From Candidatus Nanoarchaeia archaeon (GTDB taxonomy: Archaea; Nanobdellota; Nanobdellia; Woesearchaeales; UBA525), in contig JANQNB010000011.1 in the NCBI GenBank assembly GCA_028279755.1, forward strand, positions 68,501-132,500: a DNA stretch of 64,000 bases, written 5' to 3'. The notes beneath the pieces were generated by a model that was not told the origin of the DNA, searched no databases, and was given only the letters and a program-made list of their open reading frames with translations. The position numbers were made by a program, and so were the translations under genes. The stretch's first letter is position 1. Each line of letters begins with the position of its first letter. Of this stretch, positions 17,286 to 27,265 are shown piece after piece.

Positions 17286-18425
17286 ATGACCGTTCTTGTC
17301 AAGCAGCCAGTCACCCTCAACTCTCGTAGCATACGCCTTGTTATTGAGCGAAGGGATCCTTCAATGGCAAATTTGCCACCCCCAATGAGGGAGACGCCTC
17401 CGGATCGCATAAATTATTACATAAATGAAACAACTCTCAAAGTGTTTCATGATAACTTCGAAGAGTTTCGGAGTGCTATTGAAAGAAGGTCATTTGATGA
17501 TCTTGCTCGGTTTGTCGCACCCTTTCTTGTACAAACTGCCGAAGAGGCGATTCTGCAAACTCCTGATTTCTTCCGTTATGCTTCTTTTCCACTTAGTATT
17601 GTAATATTATTGGTGAAACCGTCTTTCGGTACAAATTTCATTCAATCGAATTCTAAAAAAAGCAATTGTATCATTAGTGTTGACTTTCTTCTCCTTATCA
17701 TCTGCTATCTGATCGAACGATACCAGTCTGATAAGCAGAAAAGAAACTTACTTCAGAGAATTTTTCATGAAACACAATCTCTCAGGGACTTACCAGGCCG
17801 TCGAAATCAGAACCTGCAGGAAGCCATGGTACACGAATTCAATCATTTTGTTCATTTTTGTGCTAATCCTCGCGTTTTCAGGGAAGAAACTTGGTGGGAT
17901 CGTAATCCGTATAGTCTCCAATTAGAAGCAGTTACCATGTTGTATGATTTTCGTGAGACGCCATTCATTGTCTATCCGAGAAGAGATAAATTTGAAGCGA
18001 CAAGCCATACATCAAGAAGCAGTGGGCAATGGCATCCGCATGCGTTCTTCATGGGGTACTTCATTGGTTTGGCGAGAATGAAAAAACATCATCAGAGTGA
18101 GTTTGAACAGCTCTCTGTTCAGAGGAGAGAAAAAGGAAAATGGGTGAAAATTGGGATGAAATGGGTGAATTTCGCAGATATCCTCCAAGATGAGAACCGC
18201 CCATTCTATCTTCAAAACCTACCTCCTGCTACTACGGACCAAATCATTGCGGATATTCGTCAGATGAGTTTTAGGAAATATCTCAGGACATACTATCAGG
18301 CAGCGAGGACATTGGGGATTCCAGAGCAGCAATTGCTGGTGCGCAAAGACCCCTTGCTGAGACGGTTTCGACGAACACGAGAGACGGCAAAGAAACCCCT
18401 CTCCCAATTTCGCTTCTCCAGCTGA
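17286..18425 (+). CDS. Putative gluzincin-like metallopeptidase, otherwise uncharacterised
   Basis: EAMVHEFNHFVHF...LQLEAVTMLYDF (HExxH plus downstream Glu). TATA-like CTTTTTAAAT at 17255-17264 supports start at 17286 rather than 17244. Confidence 0.55.
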   Translation: MTVLVKQPVTLNSRSIRLVIERRDPSMANLPPPMRETPPDRINYYINETTLKVFHDNFEEFRSAIERRSFDDLARFVAPFLVQTAEEAILQTPDFFRYASFPLSIVILLVKPSFGTNFIQSNSKKSNCIISVDFLLLIICYLIERYQSDKQKRNLLQRIFHETQSLRDLPGRRNQNLQEAMVHEFNHFVHFCANPRVFREETWWDRNPYSLQLEAVTMLYDFRETPFIVYPRRDKFEATSHTSRSSGQWHPHAFFMGYFIGLARMKKHHQSEFEQLSVQRREKGKWVKIGMKWVNFADILQDENRPFYLQNLPPATTDQIIADIRQMSFRKYLRTYYQAARTLGIPEQQLLVRKDPLLRRFRRTRETAKKPLSQFRFSS

Positions 18426-18466
18426 ACGCAACCCTTTAATATGCCCTTGCCGTCCCAGGCATTCCC

Positions 18467-20170
18467 ATGACTCTGCCGGATGAATACCTTGCGCGCTTCC
18501 TGGATTTCCTTCGCTTGAACGAGCATGAAGTCTCGAAAGACGCGATCGCGCAGGAGAAAAAGCGACTATGCAAGGCGCTCGCGATCAAAGAGGTGCCGAG
18601 CGATATCACGGTGCTCATGCACCTTGACGGCGAAGACTTGGAATTCGCGAAAAAGCTCTTGATGACCAAGCCGATGCGCAGCCAGAGCGGCGTCGCTGTC
18701 GTTGCGCTGATGTCCCGTCCCAGTCGCTGCCCGCACGGCCGCTGCACGTATTGTCCAGGCGGCCCCGGCTCGGTCTTTGGCGACGTGCCGCAGAGCTATA
18801 CCGGCCACGAGCCAGCAACAATGCGCGGCAAGCGCGCGAACTACGACGCATATGTCCAAGTCTTCAACCGACTCGAGCAGTACCTCGTGGCGGGCCACGA
18901 CCCGCAGAAGGTCGAGCTCATCATCATGGGCGGCACCTTCCCGCACGAGGATCCGAAGTATCAAGAGCAGTTTGTCACAGATGCATTCCAGGCCTTGAAT
19001 GATTTTTCTCAGGGATTTTTCAAGGATGGTGTTCTTGACATTGATACCTTCAAAGAGTTTTTTGTCCTGCCTGGCAGTGTGAAGGATGAGGAACGAACGA
19101 AAAAAATCCGAGCGAATATCATGGCTGTCAAGGAAAGGAGACGTCAATCCCTTGAGGAAAGCCATGCTGAGAACGAAGGCGCGCGCATCCGGAGCGTCGG
19201 CCTGACTATCGAGACCCGGCCGAGCCATGGCAAGCTCAAGCACGGCAATGACCTGCTCCGCTTGGGCTGCACCCGGGTCGAGCTTGGCATCCAGACCCTG
19301 CACGACGACGTGCTGCAGGCTGTGCATCGCGATCACACGGTCCAGGACAGCATCGACGCCATCGCAGACCTGCGCGACCTGGGCTTCAAGCTGAACTTCC
19401 ACATCATGCTCGGCCTGCCCGGCATGACGACAGAGGCGGACGTGACAGTGGCCAAGCAATTGTTCGAGAACGAGGATCTCCGTCCTGACATGCTCAAGCT
19501 CTACCCGTGCATGGTGATGCCAGGCACGCCCTTGTACAACGACTACAAAGAAGGCAAATTCACACCCATTACTACAGACGACGCTGCCGACGCCATCGCT
19601 GACATCATGGGATTGCTCCCACGCTATTGTCGGGTCATGCGCGTGCAGCGAGACATCCCGACGAAAGTGACAGAAGCCGGGGTTGACAAGACAAACCTGC
19701 GACAGCTGGTCGAACAGCGCATGCAGGAAAAGAAGATCATGAGCCAGGACATCAGGGCGCGAGAAATCGGCGCACGCACGATCAACAAGGCAGTCTTGAA
19801 CGTGGTTGGCTTCGATGCAAGCGGCGGGGAAGAGTTCTTCATCACGATCGATGATCCAAGCCAGGACGCGCTCATCGGCTTCTGCCGCCTGCGGCTGCCG
19901 ACAAGACAAGTGCGGGACGAGTTCGACGTCAGGACAGCGATCGTGCGCGAACTCCATGTCTATGGCAAAGCGACAGGCATCGGCGTTGTCGGCGTCGAAG
20001 GAAGCGCGCAGCACCGCGGCTTTGGCAGCCAGTTGATGCATGTTGCCGAGCGCATCGCGCGCGAACAAGGCAAGAAGAAAATGCTTGTGATCAGCGGCGT
20101 GGGCGTGCGCAAATATTATGAAAAGCTGGGTTACAAGAAAGAAGGGCCGTACATGGCAAAGGAGTTATGA
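18467..20170 (+). CDS. elp3: Elp3 family tRNA U34 acetyltransferase (radical SAM + GNAT)
   Basis: SRCPHGRCTYCPGGPGSVFGDVPQSYTGHEPATMRG...ETRPSHGK...GSAQHRGFGSQLMHVAERIARE. Confidence 0.95.
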   Translation: MTLPDEYLARFLDFLRLNEHEVSKDAIAQEKKRLCKALAIKEVPSDITVLMHLDGEDLEFAKKLLMTKPMRSQSGVAVVALMSRPSRCPHGRCTYCPGGPGSVFGDVPQSYTGHEPATMRGKRANYDAYVQVFNRLEQYLVAGHDPQKVELIIMGGTFPHEDPKYQEQFVTDAFQALNDFSQGFFKDGVLDIDTFKEFFVLPGSVKDEERTKKIRANIMAVKERRRQSLEESHAENEGARIRSVGLTIETRPSHGKLKHGNDLLRLGCTRVELGIQTLHDDVLQAVHRDHTVQDSIDAIADLRDLGFKLNFHIMLGLPGMTTEADVTVAKQLFENEDLRPDMLKLYPCMVMPGTPLYNDYKEGKFTPITTDDAADAIADIMGLLPRYCRVMRVQRDIPTKVTEAGVDKTNLRQLVEQRMQEKKIMSQDIRAREIGARTINKAVLNVVGFDASGGEEFFITIDDPSQDALIGFCRLRLPTRQVRDEFDVRTAIVRELHVYGKATGIGVVGVEGSAQHRGFGSQLMHVAERIAREQGKKKMLVISGVGVRKYYEKLGYKKEGPYMAKEL

Positions 20171-21135
20171 CGATGGCGAAAGGTGAACCGAAAGCCATTC
20201 CCCAAGACATCGAGTTCAAGAAGGAATTCGAAGAACGCTACAGGGAACTCTTGGGAAAAGAATATGACAAGTACAAAAAATTCTCCTCCTCATACATCAG
20301 GAAATGCATTCGTGTCAATACGCTGAAGATCTCTGTTGCTGCACTCAAGAAGCGGCTTGAGAAGGAATGGAAACTCGAACCAATCCCCTGGTGCGAGGAG
20401 GGTTTTTGGATTACCAAAAAAGGTGAAGAACGGTTTGATATTGGTAATTTACCTGAGCATCAATTGGGTTTTATCTACATCCAGGAAGCTGCGTCGATGA
20501 TCCCACCTGTGGTGCTTGCGCCGACGCCTGGCGAACGCGTGCTTGATCTCTGCGCCGCTCCTGGCAGCAAGACGACACAATTGGCAATGTACATGCAAAA
20601 CCAGGGCGTGCTGGTCGCGAACGACGTCGACTGGACGCGCCTGAAGCCGCTCGGCCTGAACCTGCAGCGCTGTGGTGTCACGAACACTGTTGCAGTGCTG
20701 AAGTCGAACAGACGGCTCGAGAAGGAGTCTTATGACAAAGTTCTTGTTGATGCGCCGTGTTCTGGAACCGGCACGATCAGGCGCTCGTTGAAGACCATGC
20801 GCATGTGGTCGCCAGGACTGGTGAAGCGCATGGCACGTGACCAACGGCGGCTGGTCCAGCAGGGCTTTGACCTGCTCAAACCAGGCGGCACGCTCGTGTA
20901 CAGCACGTGCACGCAGGAGCCAGAAGAGAACGAAGCAGTCGTGTCCTGGCTTCTGGAAAAGAACGACAATGCCGAACTCCGGGACATTAATCTGAAGATT
21001 CAACGGCAGGACGCTGTGACTGAGTGGGAAGGGAATACGTTCCACAAGGACACATCGAAATGCCTTCGTATCTACCCCCAAGACAACGACACAGAAGGGT
21101 TCTTTGTTGCGAAAATCAAGAAACTATCTCCCTGA
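20167..21135 (+). CDS. NOL1/NOP2/Sun family RNA m5C methyltransferase
   Basis: YIQEAASMIPPVVLAPTPGERVLDLCAAPGSKTTQLA, VDAPCSGTG, YSTCTQEPEENE. Confidence 0.93.
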   Translation: MTMAKGEPKAIPQDIEFKKEFEERYRELLGKEYDKYKKFSSSYIRKCIRVNTLKISVAALKKRLEKEWKLEPIPWCEEGFWITKKGEERFDIGNLPEHQLGFIYIQEAASMIPPVVLAPTPGERVLDLCAAPGSKTTQLAMYMQNQGVLVANDVDWTRLKPLGLNLQRCGVTNTVAVLKSNRRLEKESYDKVLVDAPCSGTGTIRRSLKTMRMWSPGLVKRMARDQRRLVQQGFDLLKPGGTLVYSTCTQEPEENEAVVSWLLEKNDNAELRDINLKIQRQDAVTEWEGNTFHKDTSKCLRIYPQDNDTEGFFVAKIKKLSP

Positions 21136-22275
21136 AATGTAGATCCTGTCTCGGCCATCCTCTTTGGCTCTTGTAAGAAGCTGGGATGCGTATTGTCGCA
21201 ATTCTGATTGTGTTCTTGGAGCGCGATATGCGCTCACGATGCCTGCGCTGAATCTGATTGGGAGTTTACACTCCAGACCCAATACCTCAGGTATTGTTGC
21301 GACTGTTTCGCGTATGCCATATAATCGTTCTGCTACTTTGTCAGGACTCATGCCCTTTAATCCAACGATGAATTCGTCGCCACCAAACTGGATTACAGAA
21401 TCTGAAGGCCGGAATGCACTATTGAGCACAGATGCAAACTGGAAGAGAATTTGATCTGCATGATCGTATCCATATGCATCGTTTACTGGTTTGAATTCGT
21501 CCAAGTCAAGGAAAGCCATACTAAACGGAACGTCTTCATGAGTAGATTGAGCCCGAATTTGGCTGAGAACGTGTACGCCTTTATTGAAACTCAACGCATT
21601 CTTCATTTTTGCGTATTTGCCATCAATAAGATCGATTCGGGTACCCAAAGCTCCCTGATAGTCTCCGACGATGGATCCTAGTTGATGTTGCTGCGCCTGA
21701 TCGATACTTTCAAGTCCGTGGCGACAAAGCAAAATGGCGCCGATGGGTCCTTCAGCTCTGCTTTCTGGAGAGACTAGGGGATGAATCATCACAGAGTACT
21801 CGTCACTTGGCGTCAAAATCGCCTCTTTTGGCATAGTCGCAACATTCAAGATACAGTCCCTCGTTGGGACTGGCAAGTACACAGGAGCTTCGTTTTCGAT
21901 GGCTCGCGCTCCCCTGTTCACACCTAATTGAAAGAATCGTCCAAGAAAACGTCTGTACGGTGGATTCAGCGCGCCGATAACATGCATCTGGGCAGGCTCA
22001 CCGTTCGGTTGCCGTACCACTCGCAACAAAGCGAGCGTATCAAGAGGATTGCCATATCGTCGGAACTCCGCATCCAGAATTGCCAATGCCTGACTGGGCG
22101 AGGCCCCTTCGACGATTCGTTTGTAGCTTCTTTGCTGAGCTTGTACACTTCCTACCTGCTGTGTGAGAGTGCGATTTAAGATTTCTAGTCTTTGAAGTTC
22201 ACTAACTCCTTCAGGAAAAACTGTATTGCCGGAATCAGCAGATTCCCCTCGTTTAGGTTGTTCAGGATCACTCAT
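21124..22275 (-). CDS. GGDEF domain protein with N-terminal sensor-like region
   Basis: FLDLDEFKPVNDAYGYDHADQILFQFA...FRPSDSVIQFGGDEFIVGL...SAGIVS; DNA at ~21365-21400 re-read and confirms GGDEF and RxxD. Confidence 0.9.
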   Translation of the reverse strand: MSDPEQPKRGESADSGNTVFPEGVSELQRLEILNRTLTQQVGSVQAQQRSYKRIVEGASPSQALAILDAEFRRYGNPLDTLALLRVVRQPNGEPAQMHVIGALNPPYRRFLGRFFQLGVNRGARAIENEAPVYLPVPTRDCILNVATMPKEAILTPSDEYSVMIHPLVSPESRAEGPIGAILLCRHGLESIDQAQQHQLGSIVGDYQGALGTRIDLIDGKYAKMKNALSFNKGVHVLSQIRAQSTHEDVPFSMAFLDLDEFKPVNDAYGYDHADQILFQFASVLNSAFRPSDSVIQFGGDEFIVGLKGMSPDKVAERLYGIRETVATIPEVLGLECKLPIRFSAGIVSAYRAPRTQSELRQYASQLLTRAKEDGRDRIYISGR

Positions 22276-22348
22276 AACCACTTAAAAGTAGTTACTATTT
22301 ATAAGTATTCGTGTTTTATTTATAAATGAACGAAGAAAATTGAGAAAA

Positions 22349-22786
22349 TTACTTCCTCGCCTTCTCGATCTTGCCCTTGAGCAAGGCCTTCAGGCTCTGG
22401 TCATTCACCTTGATGACCTGCCAGCGCACGCCAGGAATGTCGCCTTTCGAGCGCCCCATCTTGCCGCCGATGCACTCGACCACGACCTCGTCGTGCTCAT
22501 CCACAAGCTTTGTCGCGCCATCGCCAGGCAGGAAGGCCGTGATCTGCTTGCCGTTCTTCACCAGCTGCACGCGAGCGCACTTGCGCATGGCAGAGTTCGG
22601 CTGCTTCGCTTCACGCTGTACTTTTTCGAGAACAATACCTTTTGCTTGCGACGCGCCTTCAAGCGGATCGCTCTTGACTTTCAAGCCCAAGACTTTCTTC
22701 GCATACCACTTGTACAGCTTGCGCGAGCGTGCGCGTCGCGCCTTGAGCTTCTTGGCTGCGTTCACTCCTGAGCTTTTCTTTGCCAT
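22349..22786 (-). CDS. rps12: 30S ribosomal protein uS12
   Basis: [37 protein letters not shown]. Confidence 0.97.
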   Translation of the reverse strand: MAKKSSGVNAAKKLKARRARSRKLYKWYAKKVLGLKVKSDPLEGASQAKGIVLEKVQREAKQPNSAMRKCARVQLVKNGKQITAFLPGDGATKLVDEHDEVVVECIGGKMGRSKGDIPGVRWQVIKVNDQSLKALLKGKIEKARK

Positions 22787-23229
22787 TATACGACCTTGAT
22801 TTCCTTGACATCCGGAAAGTATTTCTGGACAACACGCTCGTAGAAGCGCAGATTCTGGGCCTTTGCCCCGATTATTAAGCCTTTCGTTTTCATGTCGTCG
22901 TCGTACAGCGTGACGATCCCTTCCTCAGGATCGTTCACTTCTGTCCGAGCGACTTTCAACGGATGGATCAGGTTTCGAATAAACAACTTGATATCAGGAT
23001 TGAACTCCGAGATCTTCAAACGCCTGTTCAACTGCTGGCTCAGCTTCTTGACGTTCGCGCCGTCCTTGCCCAATGCCTTCATCAGGCCGCCGGTCTCGAT
23101 GATGAAGAACAAACGGTCGTTATGGTCGTAATAGTCCTTGACTTTCACATGGGTCAATTTCTCGAAGTGCCCGATGATCTGCAGGGTTTCCGTATCAAAG
23201 ACTTGTTTTTCAGGAGTTTCCATTTTCAA
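22786..23229 (-). CDS. nusA: Archaeal NusA-like KH protein
   Basis: 147 aa; [30 protein letters not shown]; between eL30 and uS12. Confidence 0.9.
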   Translation of the reverse strand: MKMETPEKQVFDTETLQIIGHFEKLTHVKVKDYYDHNDRLFFIIETGGLMKALGKDGANVKKLSQQLNRRLKISEFNPDIKLFIRNLIHPLKVARTEVNDPEEGIVTLYDDDMKTKGLIIGAKAQNLRFYERVVQKYFPDVKEIKVV

Positions 23230-23486
23230 GCGAGAATTGCGATTGCTGCTATTGAGAAGGGCTTCTTGCAGAGCGTTCCAAGCTCGTCGTTCGGCATCTC
23301 TGCGTCCTCGAGCGCGAACTTGACGCCCAGTCCGTGATACCGGTTGAGCTGTTCGCGGAGCTCGTCAGGGGCGTTGCTGGCGAGCACAACCTTGTTCACA
23401 CTGCCTTGCCGCACAGCCTTGAGCACGCGGTCTGAGCCGATGACGAGTTTGTCGCTGCCGAGGAGCTTTCTGATCTCTGCTTTCAT
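23226..23486 (-). CDS. rpl30e: 50S ribosomal protein eL30
   Basis: GSDRVLKAVRQGSVNKVVLASNAPDELREQLNRYHGLGVK. Confidence 0.9.
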   Translation of the reverse strand: MKAEIRKLLGSDKLVIGSDRVLKAVRQGSVNKVVLASNAPDELREQLNRYHGLGVKFALEDAEMPNDELGTLCKKPFSIAAIAILA

Positions 23487-23523
23487 TGTGCGTCACGAAT
23501 TACGGTTTCTTTATAAATATTGC

Positions 23524-24660
23524 TTACTGTTTGACTTTCGTAATCAGTCCGGGCAATCCCGTACCGACAGGCACCGGCTGGTTGAGCATGACGTTCTCGA
23601 TCACGCTGTTCAGCGGGTCTCGCTCGCCGATCATCGCCGCGTTGAAGATGTGGCGCAGGGGCGTCTCGAAGCTGGCGCGCGCGAGCACGCTTGGCTTGTC
23701 TTTGACAATGCCGTAACGCGAGATGCCCTGGACATGGCCTGCCATGGTCATCGCGTCTGCCACGAGCAGGATGTGCCGGATGTCGATGCTGATACCTTGC
23801 GCGTCGAGGACCTTGATGACTTCGCGGATCGCCTGTTCCCGCACCGCTTCGATGCCGAACACTTCCTCGACCTCGTAGAGGTCGTTGCTCACCGTCCTCG
23901 TGGTGTCGACCTCGTCCATCTTGAGCACTGCTTTCAGGTTCGAGCCTGCAGTGGCGATCATGTATTCCTCGCCGCGCTTCACTGGCAGCACCTGCGTGAC
24001 GCCGCGGACGCCGTTGATGTAGATGGTGCGGATCTTCTCGCGCAGGCGATAGACTTCCTTGAGCGGTTCGTCTTTCGAGTTGCTCTTGATCTCGAGGATG
24101 TCTTCCCCTGTCTTCTTGAGGGTGAATCCTTTCAGGCTCTTGCTGAGCACCTTCATCAAGCGGTCGATCTTGATGTCCACGAGGTCCATCCGGTCAGTGT
24201 TGAGCGTCACGGTCATCGTGCTCTCGACCACGTCGATCGTGACTTCCTTGATGTATTCCTCGAACTTCGTCTCCTTGATCTTCTCAGCCACCTTCTTGAT
24301 GTCCTCGCCGTGCTTGTACGGCTCTTTCAGGTAGACTTCCATCATCGGGCTCTTGATCGTCTTGCGCGCGTCGAGGATCTCGATCAGCCGCGGCAAGCCT
24401 GTCGTGACGTTCATCTCAGACACGCCAGCGAAGTGGAACGTGTTCAGTGTCATCTGCGTGCCCGGCTCGCCGATGCTTTCAGCGCAGACAAGGCCGACGC
24501 ACTCGCCGGAATCGACGACAGCCGCGTCGTATTCCTGCTGGACTTCTTCCAGGATCTTCTTCAGCTTCGCGTCGGTGATCTTAGCTGGCAGGTTCTCCTT
24601 CACCTCGTCGAGGAGCTGTTGTGGGATCTTGCCTTCGTATTGTTTGAAGATAGTTGACAT
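23524..24660 (-). CDS. rpoA2: RNA polymerase subunit A''
   Basis: [41 protein letters not shown]. Confidence 0.97.
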   Translation of the reverse strand: MSTIFKQYEGKIPQQLLDEVKENLPAKITDAKLKKILEEVQQEYDAAVVDSGECVGLVCAESIGEPGTQMTLNTFHFAGVSEMNVTTGLPRLIEILDARKTIKSPMMEVYLKEPYKHGEDIKKVAEKIKETKFEEYIKEVTIDVVESTMTVTLNTDRMDLVDIKIDRLMKVLSKSLKGFTLKKTGEDILEIKSNSKDEPLKEVYRLREKIRTIYINGVRGVTQVLPVKRGEEYMIATAGSNLKAVLKMDEVDTTRTVSNDLYEVEEVFGIEAVREQAIREVIKVLDAQGISIDIRHILLVADAMTMAGHVQGISRYGIVKDKPSVLARASFETPLRHIFNAAMIGERDPLNSVIENVMLNQPVPVGTGLPGLITKVKQ

Positions 24661-24669
24661 GAGGTTCAC

Positions 24670-27252
24670 CTACGTATTCGATTCGATGATCGCTTTCACG
24701 TTGATCTTGCCGCCTTCGCTTCGCGAGACATCGATCTTGTCTTCTCCGTAATTGTACTGGACGATCTTGCCGGCTGCATCACGGGTGGTCTCGTCGTACT
24801 CGACCTTGAGATCCTGGAGCGCGTTGGCAAGGCGCCGGTAGAGATATCCTGATTTCGGCGTACGCAGGGCAGTATCCATCATGGAGTCACGCCCGGTCAT
24901 GGCCATGAAGAACATCTCGTGGGGCTTCAGCCCTGACTTGAAGCTGTTCATGATAAAACCGCGCGCTGCACTCCCGAGGTCGCCACGCTTGAAGCAGCTC
25001 AGGGTGCGGCCGTTATAGCCCTTGTCGATACGACCGCCGCGCATGGCCTGCTGGCCCACGACAGCGCTCATCTGCGCCACCTGGATATTGCTTCCTCGCG
25101 CACCGGAATTCACCATGATCATCAGGCCGGTGTCGTCCACGCCTGAAGTCAGCACAGCGTTTCCTGCGGCGTTTCGGGCCTCGTTCAATCGTTCGAGGAT
25201 GCGGAGCTCGAGGGTCTCTTCCGGACTGCGGCCAGGCAGTGGTTCGAGCGAGCCGTCCCGGTACTTGCCGATCAGTTCCTGAACAGTATCGCGCGCTTCG
25301 CCGAGCAAGGTCGAGATCGCCTCTTGGGTTTCCTTGTCCAGGTCAGTGTCGCTCAGGTACATGGTGAAGCCGAAGCGGAGCAGGACATTGATGCCGAGCT
25401 TGTAGATCCGGCCGAGGATCTTCACTGTCTCGTCCGGGCCGTAGCGCTTGTGGATCGTACGCAAGAGCAGACCTTTCCCGCTTCCCAGATTGTTCTTGTC
25501 CAGCGTGCCTTTGAGCAGCATGCCATTCTTGATCTCCACAGCCGCTTCTACGTGCTCTGGCTTTGCGCTGCGCGGCTTGCCCTTGAAGGAGAAATCCTTT
25601 GGCAAGACCATGCTGAAGATTTCATGGCCAGTGAGCGTGTCCTTGTTCGGGAGCCGCGAGAAGTCGGTCACGCCGACGCCTGCGAGCAGGTCGACCGCCT
25701 TGTTCCGCGGCAGCTTCAGGTACTTGGTAAGGATGTAGTTGCCAGTGATGGCATCCTGGTTGCAGCCGATGATGCTCAATCCGTAGCGAGGGCTGACGAT
25801 CTGTGTCTGCACCTGCAGCAAGATCTCTGCTTCTGCCCGCGCCTCTTCTGTCTGCGGAATGTGCAGGTTCATCTCGTCCCCGTCGAAATCAGCGTTGTAC
25901 GGCGTACACACAGCCGGATTCAGGCGAAGCGTCAAGCCCGGGAGCACGCGTACCTTGTGGCACATCATGCTCATGCGGTGCAGGCTGGGCTGCCGGTTGA
26001 ACAATGCGATGTCGCCGTCGAGCAAGTGGCGCTCCACGAGGAAGCCGGGTTCGATCTCTTCGAGCAATTGCTCTTTGGTCTCGTCGGTGATGCGCTTGCG
26101 CTTCCCATCAGGCCGGACAATGTAGTTTGCGCCCGGGTATTCGCCCGAGCCTTTCTTGACGAAATCCTTCAGGTACTGCATGTTCCATTCGGTCACACGC
26201 TCTGGCACGGTGAGTTTCATAGCCATGACTTTCGGCACGCCCACTTCGTTGATGTCAAGACCAGGGTCAGGGCTGATGACTGTGCGCGCGCTGAAGTTGG
26301 TGCGCTTGCCTGCAAGGTTGTGACGGATGCGTCCTTCCTTGCTCTTGATGCGTCCGCTGATTGTCTTCAAGGGCTGGCCGCTGCGATGCCGTGCTGGCGG
26401 CAACTGGCTGACGTCGTTGTCGAAGAAGGTCGTGACGTGATACTGCAGGAGGTCCCACAGGTCTTCGATGATGATCTCTGGCGCGCCTGCGTTGATGTTC
26501 TCGAACAATCGCTGGTTGATGCGCACGATGTCGCCGAGCTTGTGCGTCAGGTCGTCCTCTGAACGTTCGCCGCTTTCGAGCGTGATGCTCGGTCGCATCG
26601 TCACTGGCGGGATCGGCAACACAGTCAGAACTGCCCACTCAGGGCGCATCGAATCGGGCTTGATGCCGAAGATGACGAGATCCTCGTCGGTGATGCGTTC
26701 CAAGCGCGTGCGGATCTCGATCGGGCTGATGCGACGCTCGTCCTCAAGATAGGTGGTCGGCTTCTCAAGCGTGATCTTCTTCTGCTTCGCGCTGCAGCTC
26801 GGGCATTTGCTCACAGTACGGAGCTCTGACACGATCTCTGCGATGCGCGCTCGCCGTTCCGTATCTCCAAGCGTGTCGCTGATCTTGTCAAGCTCTTCCC
26901 TGAACTTGTTGACTTGCTGCTTCGGGATCAGGATCTTGCCGCAGGTGCTGCACGTGCAGCGGAGCAGGTCCAGGACAAGGCGCACGAACTGGATGTGCAC
27001 GACGGGGCGTGCCAGTTCGATGTAGCCGAAATGGCCAGGGCATTCTTTCAGCCGCTGTCCGCAGGTCTTGCAGCGCAGTCCTGGGTCGATGACGCCGAGG
27101 CGGATGTCCATCAGGCCGCCGTCGACTGGATAGCCTTCCTTATCGTAGAGTTCCGGGGTCACGATCTTGGCCGCAGCCATCTCCTTGACGAATTTGGGAC
27201 TCATGATCGAGAACTCGATCTCGCACACCTTTTTTGCAACAGGGATGTCCAT
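24670..27252 (-). CDS. rpoA1: RNA polymerase subunit A'
   Basis: NADFDGDEMNLHIPQ; zinc sites CKTCGQRLKECPGHFGYIELARPV. Confidence 0.97.
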   Translation of the reverse strand: MDIPVAKKVCEIEFSIMSPKFVKEMAAAKIVTPELYDKEGYPVDGGLMDIRLGVIDPGLRCKTCGQRLKECPGHFGYIELARPVVHIQFVRLVLDLLRCTCSTCGKILIPKQQVNKFREELDKISDTLGDTERRARIAEIVSELRTVSKCPSCSAKQKKITLEKPTTYLEDERRISPIEIRTRLERITDEDLVIFGIKPDSMRPEWAVLTVLPIPPVTMRPSITLESGERSEDDLTHKLGDIVRINQRLFENINAGAPEIIIEDLWDLLQYHVTTFFDNDVSQLPPARHRSGQPLKTISGRIKSKEGRIRHNLAGKRTNFSARTVISPDPGLDINEVGVPKVMAMKLTVPERVTEWNMQYLKDFVKKGSGEYPGANYIVRPDGKRKRITDETKEQLLEEIEPGFLVERHLLDGDIALFNRQPSLHRMSMMCHKVRVLPGLTLRLNPAVCTPYNADFDGDEMNLHIPQTEEARAEAEILLQVQTQIVSPRYGLSIIGCNQDAITGNYILTKYLKLPRNKAVDLLAGVGVTDFSRLPNKDTLTGHEIFSMVLPKDFSFKGKPRSAKPEHVEAAVEIKNGMLLKGTLDKNNLGSGKGLLLRTIHKRYGPDETVKILGRIYKLGINVLLRFGFTMYLSDTDLDKETQEAISTLLGEARDTVQELIGKYRDGSLEPLPGRSPEETLELRILERLNEARNAAGNAVLTSGVDDTGLMIMVNSGARGSNIQVAQMSAVVGQQAMRGGRIDKGYNGRTLSCFKRGDLGSAARGFIMNSFKSGLKPHEMFFMAMTGRDSMMDTALRTPKSGYLYRRLANALQDLKVEYDETTRDAAGKIVQYNYGEDKIDVSRSEGGKINVKAIIESNT

Positions 27253-27265
27253 TTGTTCCACTCTC

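Noticed and set aside
18566-20068. 500-aa minus-strand ORF
   Set aside because: Antisense to elp3, which has clear radical SAM and GNAT motifs.
23344-24657. 437-aa plus-strand ORF
   Set aside because: Antisense to RNA polymerase A''.
25324-26562. 412-aa plus-strand ORF
   Set aside because: Antisense to RNA polymerase A'.
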